Origin: an uncultured Planctomycetota bacterium
GTDB lineage: Bacteria; Planctomycetota; Planctomycetia; Pirellulales; Thermoguttaceae
DNA length: 51,917 nt
Direction: 5' to 3'
Assembly (NCBI GenBank): GCA_900318195.1
Contig: ONJR01000096.1
Coordinates: 1-51,917, forward strand
Under the pieces are notes generated by a model. That model was not told the origin of the DNA and searched no databases. It was given only the letters and a program-made list of their open reading frames with translations. Below, piece after piece: positions 8,769 through 20,575 of this stretch. Position 1 is the first letter of the stretch. The number at the start of each line of letters is the position of its first letter. Both the position numbers and the translations under genes were made by a program.

Positions 8769-10547
8769 GTGAACGAATACAATATTGCGGAAAGACTAAC
8801 AGAGAGAGCAACGCAATCGCCGGAACAGATCGCAATTGCGGAACCGTTGTTCAAGGGCAAACGACCGCTAAGGGACAAGGACGGCAAACGCAAGTACAAG
8901 ACAATAACCTTTGAAGAGCTTGACAGTGATTCCAATAAGATTGCCGCAGCATTGCAGAAGTTCGGGGTCGTCAAGGGTATGCGGCTCGCGCTTATGGTAC
9001 GTCAAGGTATCGACTTCATCTCGCTCGTCTTCGCGCTCTATAAGACTGGCGCGACTCTCGTACTCATCGACCCTGGAATGGGCGTTAAACGTATGCTCGT
9101 CTGTCTTCGCGACGCGAAGCTCAACGGATTTGTGGGGATACCACAGGCGCAAATAGCGCGCGTTCTCTATTCGAGGTGGTTTCCACATGCGAAATATAAT
9201 CTCACCGTCGGTCGGAGACTCTTCTGGCGCGGTCTTTCACTCTCAGAAATACGCGCGCTTCCCGACGCAACGCCAAGCGATCCGCACACGGAGCTCGACG
9301 ATCCCGCTGCGATTATCTTCACCAGCGGCAGCACGGGCGTCGCGAAAGGCGTCTTATACACCTATAGAATGTTCAAAACGCAAGTCGAGCAAATAGTCGA
9401 GCGTTTGAAGATTCAGCCGGGTGAAATTGATCTCGTCGGATTCCCATTTTTCGGACTCTTTGACGCCGGTATGGGCGCAACCGCCGTTATACCTGATATG
9501 GACACGACGCGCCCGGCGTCAGTCGATCCCGCGCTCTTTTTGGAAGCGGCGGACGACTGGAAAATAACACAGTCTTTTGGTTCGCCCGCGTTATGGAATC
9601 GAGTCGTCGACTATTGTCTCGAGCGCAATCGCAAGATTCCATCCCTCAAGCGCGCCGTGATCGCAGGCGCGCCTGTGCGATTTGAACTGCTCGAAAAATT
9701 CAGACGCGTTCTTACAGAAGACGCTGAAATTATAACGCCCTACGGCGCCACGGAATCGTTGCCGCTCGCTTCCGTCGAATCGCGTGAAGTGCTCCGTGAA
9801 ACCGCTCAACGAACGAAGCGTGGGGAAGGCGTCTGCGTCGGGCAATTCTTTCCTCCCCCGCTTCAGACAAAGATTATTCCCATTACAGACGATCCGATCA
9901 AATATCTAGAAGATCTCCCAGAAGTTCCACAGGGAGAAATTGGCGAATTGCTAGTTTCTGGTCCTCAGGCGTCTCCCGGCTACGTAACGCGCACAGAGGC
10001 AAACGCACTGTCGCTCGTCCACGACGCCTCAGGACGCGTATGGCGTCGAGTCGGCGACGTCGGGTGGATCGACGAGCGCAATCGTTTTTGGTTCTGCGGT
10101 CGTAAATCGCATCGTGTCGAGACGCCGACAGGTCCGCTCTTTTCAATCCCTTGCGAAGCGATCTCTAACGCGAGCGCTAAAGTTTTTCGATCGGCGCTCG
10201 CGGGCGCCGCGTTGCCAGTCGACTTTCAAGCGCCTCCGGACGCGGAACTCTCCGATCGAGCGCGCCGCTTCCGTTCTGTATGGCGACTACCTGTTATGGT
10301 CGTTGAGCCCTATAGCGCCGAGCGTCCTAAAACCGCGCGCGAACGAGACGCGCTCGTCGCCGAGATTCTAGAACTTCTAAGTCGTTCGCCTATAACGCGC
10401 ACGATCACAACCGTTCTTATTTGCGACAGCTTTCCCGTCGACGTTCGGCACAACGCGAAGATCAATCGCGAGTTGTTGTCCGAATGGGCGACCGCGAAGT
10501 TGTCCGGCAAGACGATTCCACTAGAAAACGCGCCGATTAAAGGTTAG
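8769..10547 (+). CDS. OleC-like fatty-acid adenylating enzyme (AMP-binding family)
   Basis: ANL-superfamily enzyme of 592 aa. The phosphate-binding loop FTSGSTGVAKG lies at residues 184-194, the adenine motif TPYGATES near 326-333, and the C-terminal hinge region GDVGWIDERNRFWFCGRKSHR near 435-455. The end has PVDVRHNAKINR with the late catalytic lysine position. VGRRLFWRGLSL and the overall layout match the OleC group, which activates beta-hydroxy acids to beta-lactones in long-chain olefin synthesis. A generic acyl-CoA ligase is the alternative. OleA, OleB and OleD are not in this window, so the pathway assignment is an inference. It starts with GTG at 8769 after AGGGAT. mnmE follows 33 bp downstream. 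Confidence 0.72.
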   Translation: MNEYNIAERLTERATQSPEQIAIAEPLFKGKRPLRDKDGKRKYKTITFEELDSDSNKIAAALQKFGVVKGMRLALMVRQGIDFISLVFALYKTGATLVLIDPGMGVKRMLVCLRDAKLNGFVGIPQAQIARVLYSRWFPHAKYNLTVGRRLFWRGLSLSEIRALPDATPSDPHTELDDPAAIIFTSGSTGVAKGVLYTYRMFKTQVEQIVERLKIQPGEIDLVGFPFFGLFDAGMGATAVIPDMDTTRPASVDPALFLEAADDWKITQSFGSPALWNRVVDYCLERNRKIPSLKRAVIAGAPVRFELLEKFRRVLTEDAEIITPYGATESLPLASVESREVLRETAQRTKRGEGVCVGQFFPPPLQTKIIPITDDPIKYLEDLPEVPQGEIGELLVSGPQASPGYVTRTEANALSLVHDASGRVWRRVGDVGWIDERNRFWFCGRKSHRVETPTGPLFSIPCEAISNASAKVFRSALAGAALPVDFQAPPDAELSDRARRFRSVWRLPVMVVEPYSAERPKTARERDALVAEILELLSRSPITRTITTVLICDSFPVDVRHNAKINRELLSEWATAKLSGKTIPLENAPIKG

Positions 10548-10580
10548 CGCTAAAAATGAAAGCGCTGGAAGGAAACTCGT

Positions 10581-12053
10581 ATGTTCTCAGAAGGAACGAT
10601 TATAGCACAAGCGTCCGCGCCGGGAGTAGCGCGGCGCGGTATCGTACGACTATCCGGCGAGAACGCGTTACGGGCAGTAGCTAGCGTCGTCTATCCAAGG
10701 GACGCGCGCGACGATCTACCGCCAGACGCGCGCCTCGAGGAACTGAACGATCTCTCTTACCTCGTGCGCGATCAATCTCGACCGACGATCGCGCTCGTAT
10801 GGATCGCGCCCTGGGGCTTCGACGAACCTGGTCGCATGGTTCGCGGCGCGTTATTCTATTGGCCGCCGGGACGCGGGTTTACTGGCGAGCGCGCGGTCGA
10901 GCTCCATACGCTCGGCTCGCAACCCTTGCTCAACGCGACGATCCGAACCGTTTGCGCATCAGGTCGCGCACGACTAGCGGAACGCGGGGAGTTTACGTTG
11001 CGCGCGTTCTTTTCGGGTCGCATCGACCTAACGCAGGCCGAAGCCACGCTCGGAACGATTAACGCTCAATCAGACGACGAGTTAGCGAAGTCGCTGAAGC
11101 AACTTTCCGGGTCGCTTTCACGAGAATTCTCGGAATTACGCGACTTACTCTTGGACGCGTTGAGCGAACTGGAAGCGGGTTTCGATTTCGTCGATGAGGA
11201 TATCGAGTTCATATCGCGTCCCGCCCTACTCTCGCGAATCGCTACGCTATTAGCCCGTTTGCGCGCGATGCTGGCGCGCGCGACGTCGAGCGTTGGGGCT
11301 GACGGTCTGCCGCGCGTATTATTGTTTGGCGCGCCGAACGTCGGTAAGAGTTCGCTCTTTAACGCGCTGAACTCAGGACGCGCCGTCGGGCTTCATGAAC
11401 GCGCGCTCGTTTCAGAAGAAGCTGGCACAACGCGCGACTATTTAGAATCGGATTTAGTCGTGGACGGTCTACGTTTTACGCTCGTTGACGCCGCAGGGCT
11501 TGAATCGCTCGACTCTGGCTCTAGTCCTTCTTCGCCGCGCGCACTAGCGCAAAAACTCATTGAACAGCTGGTCGAGCGAGCCGATCTCGTTTTGTTATGC
11601 TATGATTCAGAATCAACAAGAAAGGTCGCGACCATACGAATCGAAGAGACGAAGTCGTTCGGACTTATCCCAACGTTAGAAGTCGTAACCAAAAGCGACG
11701 AACGGCGCGTTGGATTGATTCCGAAGACGTCGCGCTACGCGGTTCGCGTTTCATCGCGAACGGGTTACGGAATTGATGAATTAGCGCGCGCAATTGTTAC
11801 GAGACTACGCGCGAAAGAAGAAAAGAGTGAATTTGTTACCTCAACTGCGTTACGTTGCCAAGATTCTTTGCGCAACGCGATCGCGGCGCTGGAAAATGCG
11901 CGCGAGGCGCTCGCAGACGACGCGCTGCGCGACGATTTCCTCGTTGCCGCCGAACTACGACTTGCGCTCGAACAAATAGGACTTATTACGGGACGCGTGC
12001 ATACCGATGATTTGCTCGATCGTATTTTTAGTCGATTCTGTATTGGCAAGTGA
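10581..12053 (+). CDS. mnmE: tRNA uridine-5-carboxymethylaminomethyl modification GTPase
   Basis: MnmE modifies wobble U34 of several tRNAs together with MnmG. All parts are present: an N-terminal folate-binding domain (TIIAQASAPG...GIVRLSG), a helical domain (ERGEFTLRAFFSGRIDLTQAE, 136-154), and the GTPase with P-loop GAPNVGKSS (250-258), G2 GTTRD (282-286) and G4 TKSD. The C-terminal catalytic CIGK is at 487-490. G3 reads DAAG (303-306) instead of the usual DTAG, a notable change. Length 490 aa is a little over the usual 450-460. It lies 33 bp behind the OleC-like gene and its last 99 bp overlap the convergent metallohydrolase gene. Confidence 0.95.
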   Translation: MFSEGTIIAQASAPGVARRGIVRLSGENALRAVASVVYPRDARDDLPPDARLEELNDLSYLVRDQSRPTIALVWIAPWGFDEPGRMVRGALFYWPPGRGFTGERAVELHTLGSQPLLNATIRTVCASGRARLAERGEFTLRAFFSGRIDLTQAEATLGTINAQSDDELAKSLKQLSGSLSREFSELRDLLLDALSELEAGFDFVDEDIEFISRPALLSRIATLLARLRAMLARATSSVGADGLPRVLLFGAPNVGKSSLFNALNSGRAVGLHERALVSEEAGTTRDYLESDLVVDGLRFTLVDAAGLESLDSGSSPSSPRALAQKLIEQLVERADLVLLCYDSESTRKVATIRIEETKSFGLIPTLEVVTKSDERRVGLIPKTSRYAVRVSSRTGYGIDELARAIVTRLRAKEEKSEFVTSTALRCQDSLRNAIAALENAREALADDALRDDFLVAAELRLALEQIGLITGRVHTDDLLDRIFSRFCIGK

Positions 12054-13160
12054 GACCCTGTACCGTAACGTAGGTGTGTTCGCCGAAACACGATCATAAT
12101 CCGCAAGCTCGAGCGCGCCAAGTTGCAGTAGACCTTCAACGCGGCTAGCAACGTCGCTGAGCGCGAAAAATTCTCGATTCGGACGACCGCTCCAGTACAT
12201 TTTGGGCATGAGTTCCATAAGCGACGTCGGACTCGATTCATCGTTCAGAAGGCGTAGCAAACGCTGATTGCGTTTCTCTTGTCCGCGAAGAGCGCGCGCA
12301 ACCTGCTCAGGAATGTCTGGTATTACGTCCTCGTGCGCGGCGAACGCTATTAATTTGCGACCGCGCGAGCGCTCGTAACGCAACGCTAACTCGCGTAGTC
12401 GCGCGAGGGAATCGACGTAATTTAGCAGACCAGTCTGCGGAGTCATGCGGGTCGGCCAAATTTGTGCAAGAGTTTTCGAAAGAAGCAAGTCGCCGGTAAA
12501 AATGACGTCGCCCCAAAGATACGCGACGCCGCCTGAGCTATGACCAGGGAGGTAAACAACTTCAAGCGAATCAAAGCGCTCGCCGCCTAAAAGTTTGCGC
12601 GCAACGGGAACGCTAGTCGCTCGACCAGGACGAAACCCGAATCCGTCCAAAATAGGCGTTATTTCGTCCTCCGAAGCTCCGCATTCCCGCAAAAAATTCA
12701 CATATCGCGTATTCTCTACAATCGCACACGCGTCGTACGCGGCGACTAAACGACTTTCAAAAGCGTGAATCCAGACCTCGGCGCCGTTCGCTCGAGTAAG
12801 TTCGGCTACCCCGCCAAAATGGTCGATATGAGCGTGTGTGAGAAGAATCCTATCAATACGCTCCGGTGAAAAAGAACGGTCAAAACGGTCGCGAACGATC
12901 TCAAAGCCGACTTGTAGATCCGCGCGAGACTCGCGGACGCCGCTACCTGCGTCAACGAGCGTCCAACGTCCGGGCGACGCGTGCGCCGAAAAGAGATAGA
13001 CGGATCCCGAAAGATACGGCAGTACTCGCGCCTGCAGACGATAAACGACGCCCAATTCGGTCTCGTAGCGCGTTACCGAACCTTCTTCGTGCGAATTCGA
13101 TAGGACGTTAGACACGGAGGAATTGGATTCATTTTGTGCGCAAGAGCTAACTGATTTCAT
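11955..13160 (-). CDS. Metallo-beta-lactamase-fold hydrolase
   Basis: A 401-aa MBL-fold enzyme. The metal-binding HAHIDH is at residues 109-114, preceded by the strand RIDRILLT. Later ligands fit YLPGHSSGGVAYLWGDVIFTGDLLL (His plus the Asp of TGD). The C-terminal part contains a winged-helix-like segment (SDVASRVEGLLQLGALELADYDRV), as in MBL proteins of the LACTB2/RNase-like and glyoxalase-like groups. The substrate is not readable. The tail (about 33 residues ending SYLFERKS) runs antisense through the last 99 bp of mnmE. It may be a real convergent overlap or an extension after loss of an earlier stop. Confidence 0.8.
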   Translation of the reverse strand: MKSVSSCAQNESNSSVSNVLSNSHEEGSVTRYETELGVVYRLQARVLPYLSGSVYLFSAHASPGRWTLVDAGSGVRESRADLQVGFEIVRDRFDRSFSPERIDRILLTHAHIDHFGGVAELTRANGAEVWIHAFESRLVAAYDACAIVENTRYVNFLRECGASEDEITPILDGFGFRPGRATSVPVARKLLGGERFDSLEVVYLPGHSSGGVAYLWGDVIFTGDLLLSKTLAQIWPTRMTPQTGLLNYVDSLARLRELALRYERSRGRKLIAFAAHEDVIPDIPEQVARALRGQEKRNQRLLRLLNDESSPTSLMELMPKMYWSGRPNREFFALSDVASRVEGLLQLGALELADYDRVSANTPTLRYRVSLANTESTKNTIEQIIGMHASRNKSYLFERKS

Positions 13161-13188
13161 CTTACTGTGCGAAACTTTGGGAACGCAA

Positions 13189-13217
13189 ATTATACCATGC
13201 GCTAGTTAAGATTAAAA
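13189..13217 (-). promoter_or_regulatory. Possible promoter of the MBL-fold hydrolase gene
   Basis: On the minus strand, -10 TATAAT (13194-13189) lies 29 bp before the start codon. A T-rich element (TTTTAA) sits about 17 bp upstream as a weak -35. It lies between the atp terminator and the gene, so separate transcription is plausible. Confidence 0.4.
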
Positions 13218-13250
13218 AACAAGCCCCACGCGCAACAAACGCGGGAGCTT
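13213..13250 (-). terminator. Rho-independent terminator of the ATP synthase operon
   Basis: Minus-strand stem AAGCTCC/CGCG pairing with CGCG/GGGGCTT (one bulge, loop TTTGTTG), followed by TTGTTTTTT. It is placed 24 bp after the atpC stop. Confidence 0.7.
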
Positions 13251-13273
13251 ATGCGACGCCCTTTCGATCAACG

Positions 13274-13678
13274 CTACTTCTTAATACGCGCGCCTTTCTG
13301 CGCTGCGCGTAGTTGCGAACGCGCGAGCGCAACGGCGCTTTCTTTAACGTCCGCGAGTTCGGGAGAATTCGACGCCAGCGCCTGTGCGCGCGACAATGCG
13401 GCGCGACTCGCCCCAACGTCGAGCGTCTCCAGTCGCGCGGCGCGATTTGTTAATAACGAAACGCTGTTGTCAAGAACTTCTAGAAACCCGCCTTCGACAT
13501 ACCAATGCTCAACGGTTCCGTCCATTAGCGTCAAACGTAACTCGCCCGCGCCAAGACGTCCGACTGCGGGAGAATGATTCTCACCAATTCCGTACTCGCC
13601 GTCGTACAAGGGCGCAACGACGAACTGGACTTCCGCGTCCACAACGGTCGTTTCCGGCGTAACAACAGAACACTTCAT
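13274..13678 (-). CDS. atpC: ATP synthase F1 subunit epsilon
   Basis: The central-stalk subunit that inhibits ATP hydrolysis. The N-terminal beta-sandwich is clear (MKCSVVTPETTVVDAEVQFVVAPLYDGEYGIGENHSPAV), with the family GExGI-like turn and a LRLTLMDG strand. A C-terminal helical part contains ALARSQLRAAQKG. At 134 aa it is normal length. The ATG at 13678 has GGAGG 9 nt upstream. It is the last gene of the atp operon, 38 bp after atpD. Confidence 0.93.
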   Translation of the reverse strand: MKCSVVTPETTVVDAEVQFVVAPLYDGEYGIGENHSPAVGRLGAGELRLTLMDGTVEHWYVEGGFLEVLDNSVSLLTNRAARLETLDVGASRAALSRAQALASNSPELADVKESAVALARSQLRAAQKGARIKK

Positions 13679-13716
13679 AGCGATATTCCTCCGACGATCC
13701 GCGCGAGGCGCAACTA

Positions 13717-16177
<2,461 letters not shown>

Positions 16178-16289
16178 AGGTTATGTTACGCTACGGACTA
16201 CGCGTCCGGTACGCGCGCTTGTCGCGCGCTAAGGTGGTGGTATTCATGGCGCGCGTGAAGCCTTTACGGCGCGCGCGCCAAACGTTAGG

Positions 16290-17816
16290 TTACTCTTGAC
16301 GATTCGCGCCCAAGAAGACGGCGTTAAAGTCTTCCAGCGCCTGATCGAGACGCGAAGTTATTTCGTCTGTCATTTTGCCGGACAAACCCGCGATTTCATC
16401 CCAAAGAGCCTGGTTTTTACGGTGGAACCACTGCAAAAACTCGGACTCCCACGCGCGCGTCTGCTTAACCGGGACAGCGTCGATATAACCGCGCGTGCCG
16501 GCATAGATAACCAGCGTCTGATCGACGACGTCTAAAGGCGCGCAGACTCCTTGGATCAATAGCTCGTTCATGCGATAACCGCGATCCAATCGCTGTTGCG
16601 TTGCCGCGTCAAGGTCGCTACCCAATTGCGCAAACGCTTCCAATTCGCGGAACGCCGCAAGGTCGAGTCGCAAACCGCCCGCTACCTGCTTCATAATAGG
16701 AATCTGAGCCGAACCGCCGACGCGCGACACGGAAATACCGACGTTCATTGCGGGACGCTGACCGCGGAAGAACAAGTCAGGCTGTAGGTAAATCTGACCG
16801 TCTGTAATAGAAATGACGTTCGTCGGAATATACGCGGAAACCTCGCCTTCCTGCGTTTCAACAATCGGCAACGACGTAAGCGAACCGCCGCCCAATTCGT
16901 CCGAAAGTTTTGCGCTACGTTCAAGAAGACGACTATGGCAGTAGAAGACGTCGCCTGGGTACGCCTCGCGCCCGGGAGGACGACGCATAAGCAACGACAG
17001 TTGTCGGTACGCAACCGCTTGCTTCGACAGGTCGTCGTATACTATCAGCGCGTGCTCGCCCTTATACATGAAGTATTCAGCCATAGCCGTGCCGGCGTAC
17101 GGCGCTATGTACTGCAGAGGCGCAGGCGAACTAGCGCCGGCGACAATAACCGTCGTGTACTCCATAGCGCCGTGCTGACGCAACGTTTCGATTACGCCGG
17201 CGACCGTCGAATCCTTCTGACCGACTGCAACGTAAAAGCACTTGACGCCCTTACCCTTCTGGTTAATGATTGTATCGACGCCGATTTGCGTCTTACCTGT
17301 CTTACGGTCGCCGATAATGAGCTCTCGTTGACCACGACCGATCGGAGTCATAGCGTCGATCGCTTTGATACCGGTCTGCAACGCCTCTCGAACGGGCTGA
17401 CGCTCGGCGACACCCGGCGCAGGGCTCTCTACGAGACGGTATTCGGTCGCGTGAACTGGTCCTTTACCGTCGAGCGGCGCGCCTAGAGGATCAAGCACGC
17501 GCCCTAACACGGAATCGCCCACGGGAGTCTGGAGCAGCCTCCCGGTCGCGCGCACCTCGTCCCCCTCTTGGATCTTGAGGTAGTCGCCCAGAATAATCAC
17601 GCCAACACTCGTCTCTTCCAAGTTGAACGCCAGACCGATTACGCCGTGCGGAAACTCCAACATTTCGCCGGACATAACGCCGGACAACCCGTAAACCTGC
17701 GCGATGCCGTCGCCTACTTCTATGACGCGACCAATCTCGCGAACGTCGACGCGAGAGTCAAATTGCTCAATTTCCTTCTGGATTACGGAAACTATCTCGT
17801 CGGCTTTGAATTTCAT
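16290..17816 (-). CDS. atpA: ATP synthase F1 subunit alpha
   Basis: A 508-aa regulatory nucleotide-binding subunit. The P-loop GDRKTGKT is at residues 169-176. [28 protein letters not shown] and the signature [17 protein letters not shown] are present. The start at 17816 has AGGAG 6 nt upstream and overlaps the end of atpH by 50 bp in another frame. Normal length and gene position. Confidence 0.98.
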   Translation of the reverse strand: MKFKADEIVSVIQKEIEQFDSRVDVREIGRVIEVGDGIAQVYGLSGVMSGEMLEFPHGVIGLAFNLEETSVGVIILGDYLKIQEGDEVRATGRLLQTPVGDSVLGRVLDPLGAPLDGKGPVHATEYRLVESPAPGVAERQPVREALQTGIKAIDAMTPIGRGQRELIIGDRKTGKTQIGVDTIINQKGKGVKCFYVAVGQKDSTVAGVIETLRQHGAMEYTTVIVAGASSPAPLQYIAPYAGTAMAEYFMYKGEHALIVYDDLSKQAVAYRQLSLLMRRPPGREAYPGDVFYCHSRLLERSAKLSDELGGGSLTSLPIVETQEGEVSAYIPTNVISITDGQIYLQPDLFFRGQRPAMNVGISVSRVGGSAQIPIMKQVAGGLRLDLAAFRELEAFAQLGSDLDAATQQRLDRGYRMNELLIQGVCAPLDVVDQTLVIYAGTRGYIDAVPVKQTRAWESEFLQWFHRKNQALWDEIAGLSGKMTDEITSRLDQALEDFNAVFLGANRQE

Positions 17817-18417
17817 GTCCGCTCCTGTTAATTATCTCATGTAGCGCCGTCTGTAATTGCGTGGCAATAGACGCGTCGTAAACTACGTCGCCTACGCGAA
17901 CGACAAGACCGCCGATCACGCTAGGGTCTACTTGCATCGTAAGCTTCGGCTCGCCGCCAACTAAGGAGATCAAGCGCGCCGACAACTTCGCAACTGCGGA
18001 GGCGTCCAACGCAACCGCCGTCGTTACCGTAACTGGCACATACCCGCGCCGCTTGTCGTCCAGGCGTCGACACGCAACCCTAATCAAGCGCAACATATCG
18101 AACCGTCCTCGACGCGCCAACGTCTTTAGGAAATTACGAAAGACGAGCGTTGTCGCCGCGCACACCGTGTCGATCATACGGTACTTCTCGTCGACTGGAA
18201 CCGACGCAGACGCAAGGATCGACGCAAACTGAGGATACGGCTCGCAGACCTCGGAAAGGAACGAATCATAGTCGTCCCAAAGCTCCGAGAAGTTCGCGCT
18301 CGTCGATTCATATGCGCGCAAAAGCGCGCTCGCATAGATCTCTGCGAGCTTTTCGCGCGTCGCGTCCGCGTCCAACGCCGCCGCGTACTGCGCGTCTTGT
18401 TCTACTCTCTGTTTCAT
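17767..18417 (-). CDS. atpH: ATP synthase F1 subunit delta
   Basis: Peripheral-stalk subunit (OSCP) linking F1 to the b subunits, 216 aa. The N-terminal helical domain ([30 protein letters not shown]) and the C-terminal conserved part ([34 protein letters not shown]) are recognisable. The last about 17 residues are coded inside the atpA 5' region, so the protein is slightly extended against typical 175-185 aa forms. It lies 65 bp downstream of atpF. Confidence 0.92.
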   Translation of the reverse strand: MKQRVEQDAQYAAALDADATREKLAEIYASALLRAYESTSANFSELWDDYDSFLSEVCEPYPQFASILASASVPVDEKYRMIDTVCAATTLVFRNFLKTLARRGRFDMLRLIRVACRRLDDKRRGYVPVTVTTAVALDASAVAKLSARLISLVGGEPKLTMQVDPSVIGGLVVRVGDVVYDASIATQLQTALHEIINRSGHEIQSRRDSFRNPEGN

Positions 18418-18482
18418 TACGTGGATTCTGCCCGTTCCGAACCGACCGGCGAACGCACGATCGGCGCGTGGAAAAGGATTGT

Positions 18483-19109
18483 TTACTCTGTCATTTCGTT
18501 CAAAGCCGCGTCGACCAGTTGCGCGCTCTTACTCGGATCAAGTTCGATTCGCTCCTGGATGATCTTACCGGCCAAATCTGTTGCTAGTCGCGCGCCTTTA
18601 ACCGCAATTTCTCGCATAGCGACCTCGGTCGCCGCCTGAATATCGCGCACCGCGCGCTCGCGCTCGTCTGCCGCCGCGCGCTTCGCGTCCTCGACGACCT
18701 GCGACGCTTGAGCCGACGCGTCCGCCTTCGCGTTCGCTATTATGCGCCGAACTTCCTCTTCCGATTCGTCCAACTTCTGGCGATATTGTTCGAGTAGCGC
18801 CTTGGCGTCCGCGTTCGCTTTATCAGCGGCCGCTTCACGTTCAAATTCGCGACGCTCGCGTTCGTCGAGCGCGCGAACGATCGGTCCAAACGCAAACTTA
18901 GCGAGCAGTAGGACAAGTAGTAGAAAGACGACGGCGGTCCAGATCGCAAGATCGCCGCGCCACTCGAGCGGGTCGAGTTTCGCGTCCGCGCTCTCCGACG
19001 CGCAAGCAACTTTTGCGCAGAATGCGCAACACGCGACCGCTACCGTAATGCAAAGAGCGCGGACGCGCCGACGCGTCCTTGGCTTCGAGTCAAACACTGT
19101 TTCTTTCAT
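18483..19109 (-). CDS. atpF: ATP synthase F0 subunit b with N-terminal signal-like segment
   Basis: Peripheral-stalk b subunit, 208 aa. After a basic N-terminus there is a first hydrophobic stretch (residues about 18-38, ALCITVAVACCAFCAKVACAS), which looks like a cleavable signal. The true membrane anchor follows (LAIWTAVVFLLLVLLLAKF), then a long charged coiled coil to the end. Usual b subunits are about 160 aa with a single anchor, so the extra N-terminal hydrophobic segment is a lineage feature. The start at 19109 lacks a clear ribosome site, so a shorter form cannot be excluded. Confidence 0.9.
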   Translation of the reverse strand: MKETVFDSKPRTRRRVRALCITVAVACCAFCAKVACASESADAKLDPLEWRGDLAIWTAVVFLLLVLLLAKFAFGPIVRALDERERREFEREAAADKANADAKALLEQYRQKLDESEEEVRRIIANAKADASAQASQVVEDAKRAAADERERAVRDIQAATEVAMREIAVKGARLATDLAGKIIQERIELDPSKSAQLVDAALNEMTE

Positions 19110-19182
19110 CGAGGCGCCTATCTGTAACCGTTAGTACGCTTGCAATATCTGCAAGCGGTGCTGTCAATGTGCAAAAGTACTC

Positions 19183-19548
19183 TTACTTCAGCATACACAC
19201 AATGAGCGCGAAGAAGGTAACGCCTTCGATGAGCGCCGCAGAAATAATCATCGCGGTCTGAATTTTACCGGCGACTTCTGGCTGGCGCGCCATTCCTTCA
19301 ACGCTCGTTGCGCCAATTCGCGCAATTCCAAGCGCTGCGCCGATAAGCACAAGTCCCGCGCCGATACCGTACAGAGGCGTGAGATCGACAACGGCAGTCG
19401 CCGCAGGCGTCGCCGCTTCCGGCGCAGTCGTAGCAGTCGCAGCCGCTTCCGGCGCGCTAGCCGAGGTCTCCTGACCTAACACGATGATCGGCGCGCAAAC
19501 GAACGCAAACAGTAACAGAACCGTCAAAACATTACCAAACTTATTCAC
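19183..19548 (-). CDS. atpE: ATP synthase F0 subunit c with signal peptide
   Basis: The ring subunit of the proton rotor. Residues 1-25 form a signal-like segment ending in VLGQ. An Ala/Thr/Pro-rich linker follows (26-53), then the two membrane helices (about 57-80 and 97-119) joined by the polar loop ARQPE. The ion-binding carboxylate is Glu108 in ALIEGVTFF. The residue after Glu is Gly, and the Gln/Ser/Thr ligands typical of Na+ rings are not seen, so proton coupling is likely. Total 121 aa against about 80 for plain c subunits. The start is GTG at 19548 with AGGAG 8 nt upstream. Confidence 0.93.
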   Translation of the reverse strand: MNKFGNVLTVLLLFAFVCAPIIVLGQETSASAPEAAATATTAPEAATPAATAVVDLTPLYGIGAGLVLIGAALGIARIGATSVEGMARQPEVAGKIQTAMIISAALIEGVTFFALIVCMLK

Positions 19549-19686
19549 GAATATATCTCCTAACCGCTAGGGTGTGATCTCAACGCGCCCACCAAACCGG
19601 CGCGCGTAAAGGACGTTATTATCATTTGCGCGCTCGAAATCGAGCGACGCGTTATTCGTTTATCGCCGTCAACCAGTCGAGCGGCG

Positions 19687-20514
19687 TCAATGCTGATGTT
19701 GCGCCATGCCGATAAAAATCGCGGCAAGGAACGTAAAGATATACGCCTGAAGGAACGCGACGAAAAGCTCCAACACGTTCAAAGCGAGCGAAATGAAAAC
19801 GCTAGCGAACGTTACGCCGAGCCAAAGAATCAGCTTGTCCGCCGTCGCCGCTATAAAGCCGAGTAAGACGGCAAGCACAAGGTGCCCGGCAAACATATTC
19901 GCTAAAAGACGAACCGCCAACACCACATGCTTAATTACAAGACCGACGACCTCAATTACAAAGAGCATCGGCTTCAAAAAGATCGCAAGCGCTACCGGAA
20001 GATCCATACTAGGAACCTGACCCTTCCAGAATCCGGCGACGCCAAACTTCTTCATTCCCGAGCCGACAAGTACCCCAAACGTCGTGAGCGCAAGTACCGC
20101 CGTCGTCGCAAGCGCGCCCGTCGGAGAAGCGCCAAACCACGGAATCAGACCGCAAATATTACAGAATAATATGAAGAAGAAAAGCGTCCAAAGATAAGGC
20201 GTAAAACGATCCGCATCCTTCTTGCCGATCGAAGGAACGATCACCTCGTTACGAAGGTACAGAAGAAAGACCTCGAGCAAATTCCAGAACCGCCCGCGAA
20301 GCGGTTTACCGCTCTTCATTTTCCACGCAAGCGGCACGAACAGCAATATCATCAAGAGCGCGACCGCAAGTTCGACGACCATGAACCGCGTCAGCTGCAC
20401 GCCGCAAATTGTCGGGAGTTCAAGGTGACTGCCTAAAAATTGCGGAAGATGGTATTCGGAACCGTCGGACACGTGTCGCGACAACTCCGCCATATTAACC
20501 AATTCGCCGCTCAT
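19687..20514 (-). CDS. atpB: ATP synthase F0 subunit a
   Basis: Stator channel subunit with about six membrane helices. The essential arginine is in the conserved helix HVVLAVRLLANMFAGHLVLAVLLG, and the end has AFLQAYIFTFLAAIFIGMAQHQH. The start at 20514 (MSGELVNMAELSRHV, GAGG upstream) is preferred. An upstream in-frame start at 20613 would add 33 very basic residues overlapping the preceding gene. The length is then 275 aa. It is 61 bp downstream of the small membrane protein gene and is followed by a 138-bp gap before atpE. Confidence 0.95.
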   Translation of the reverse strand: MSGELVNMAELSRHVSDGSEYHLPQFLGSHLELPTICGVQLTRFMVVELAVALLMILLFVPLAWKMKSGKPLRGRFWNLLEVFLLYLRNEVIVPSIGKKDADRFTPYLWTLFFFILFCNICGLIPWFGASPTGALATTAVLALTTFGVLVGSGMKKFGVAGFWKGQVPSMDLPVALAIFLKPMLFVIEVVGLVIKHVVLAVRLLANMFAGHLVLAVLLGFIAATADKLILWLGVTFASVFISLALNVLELFVAFLQAYIFTFLAAIFIGMAQHQH

Positions 20515-20575
20515 AAATCGCAACCTCAAAGGAAACCTAACGTCTCGCCTCGATCGTCGACGCGAGAAAAGTTCA

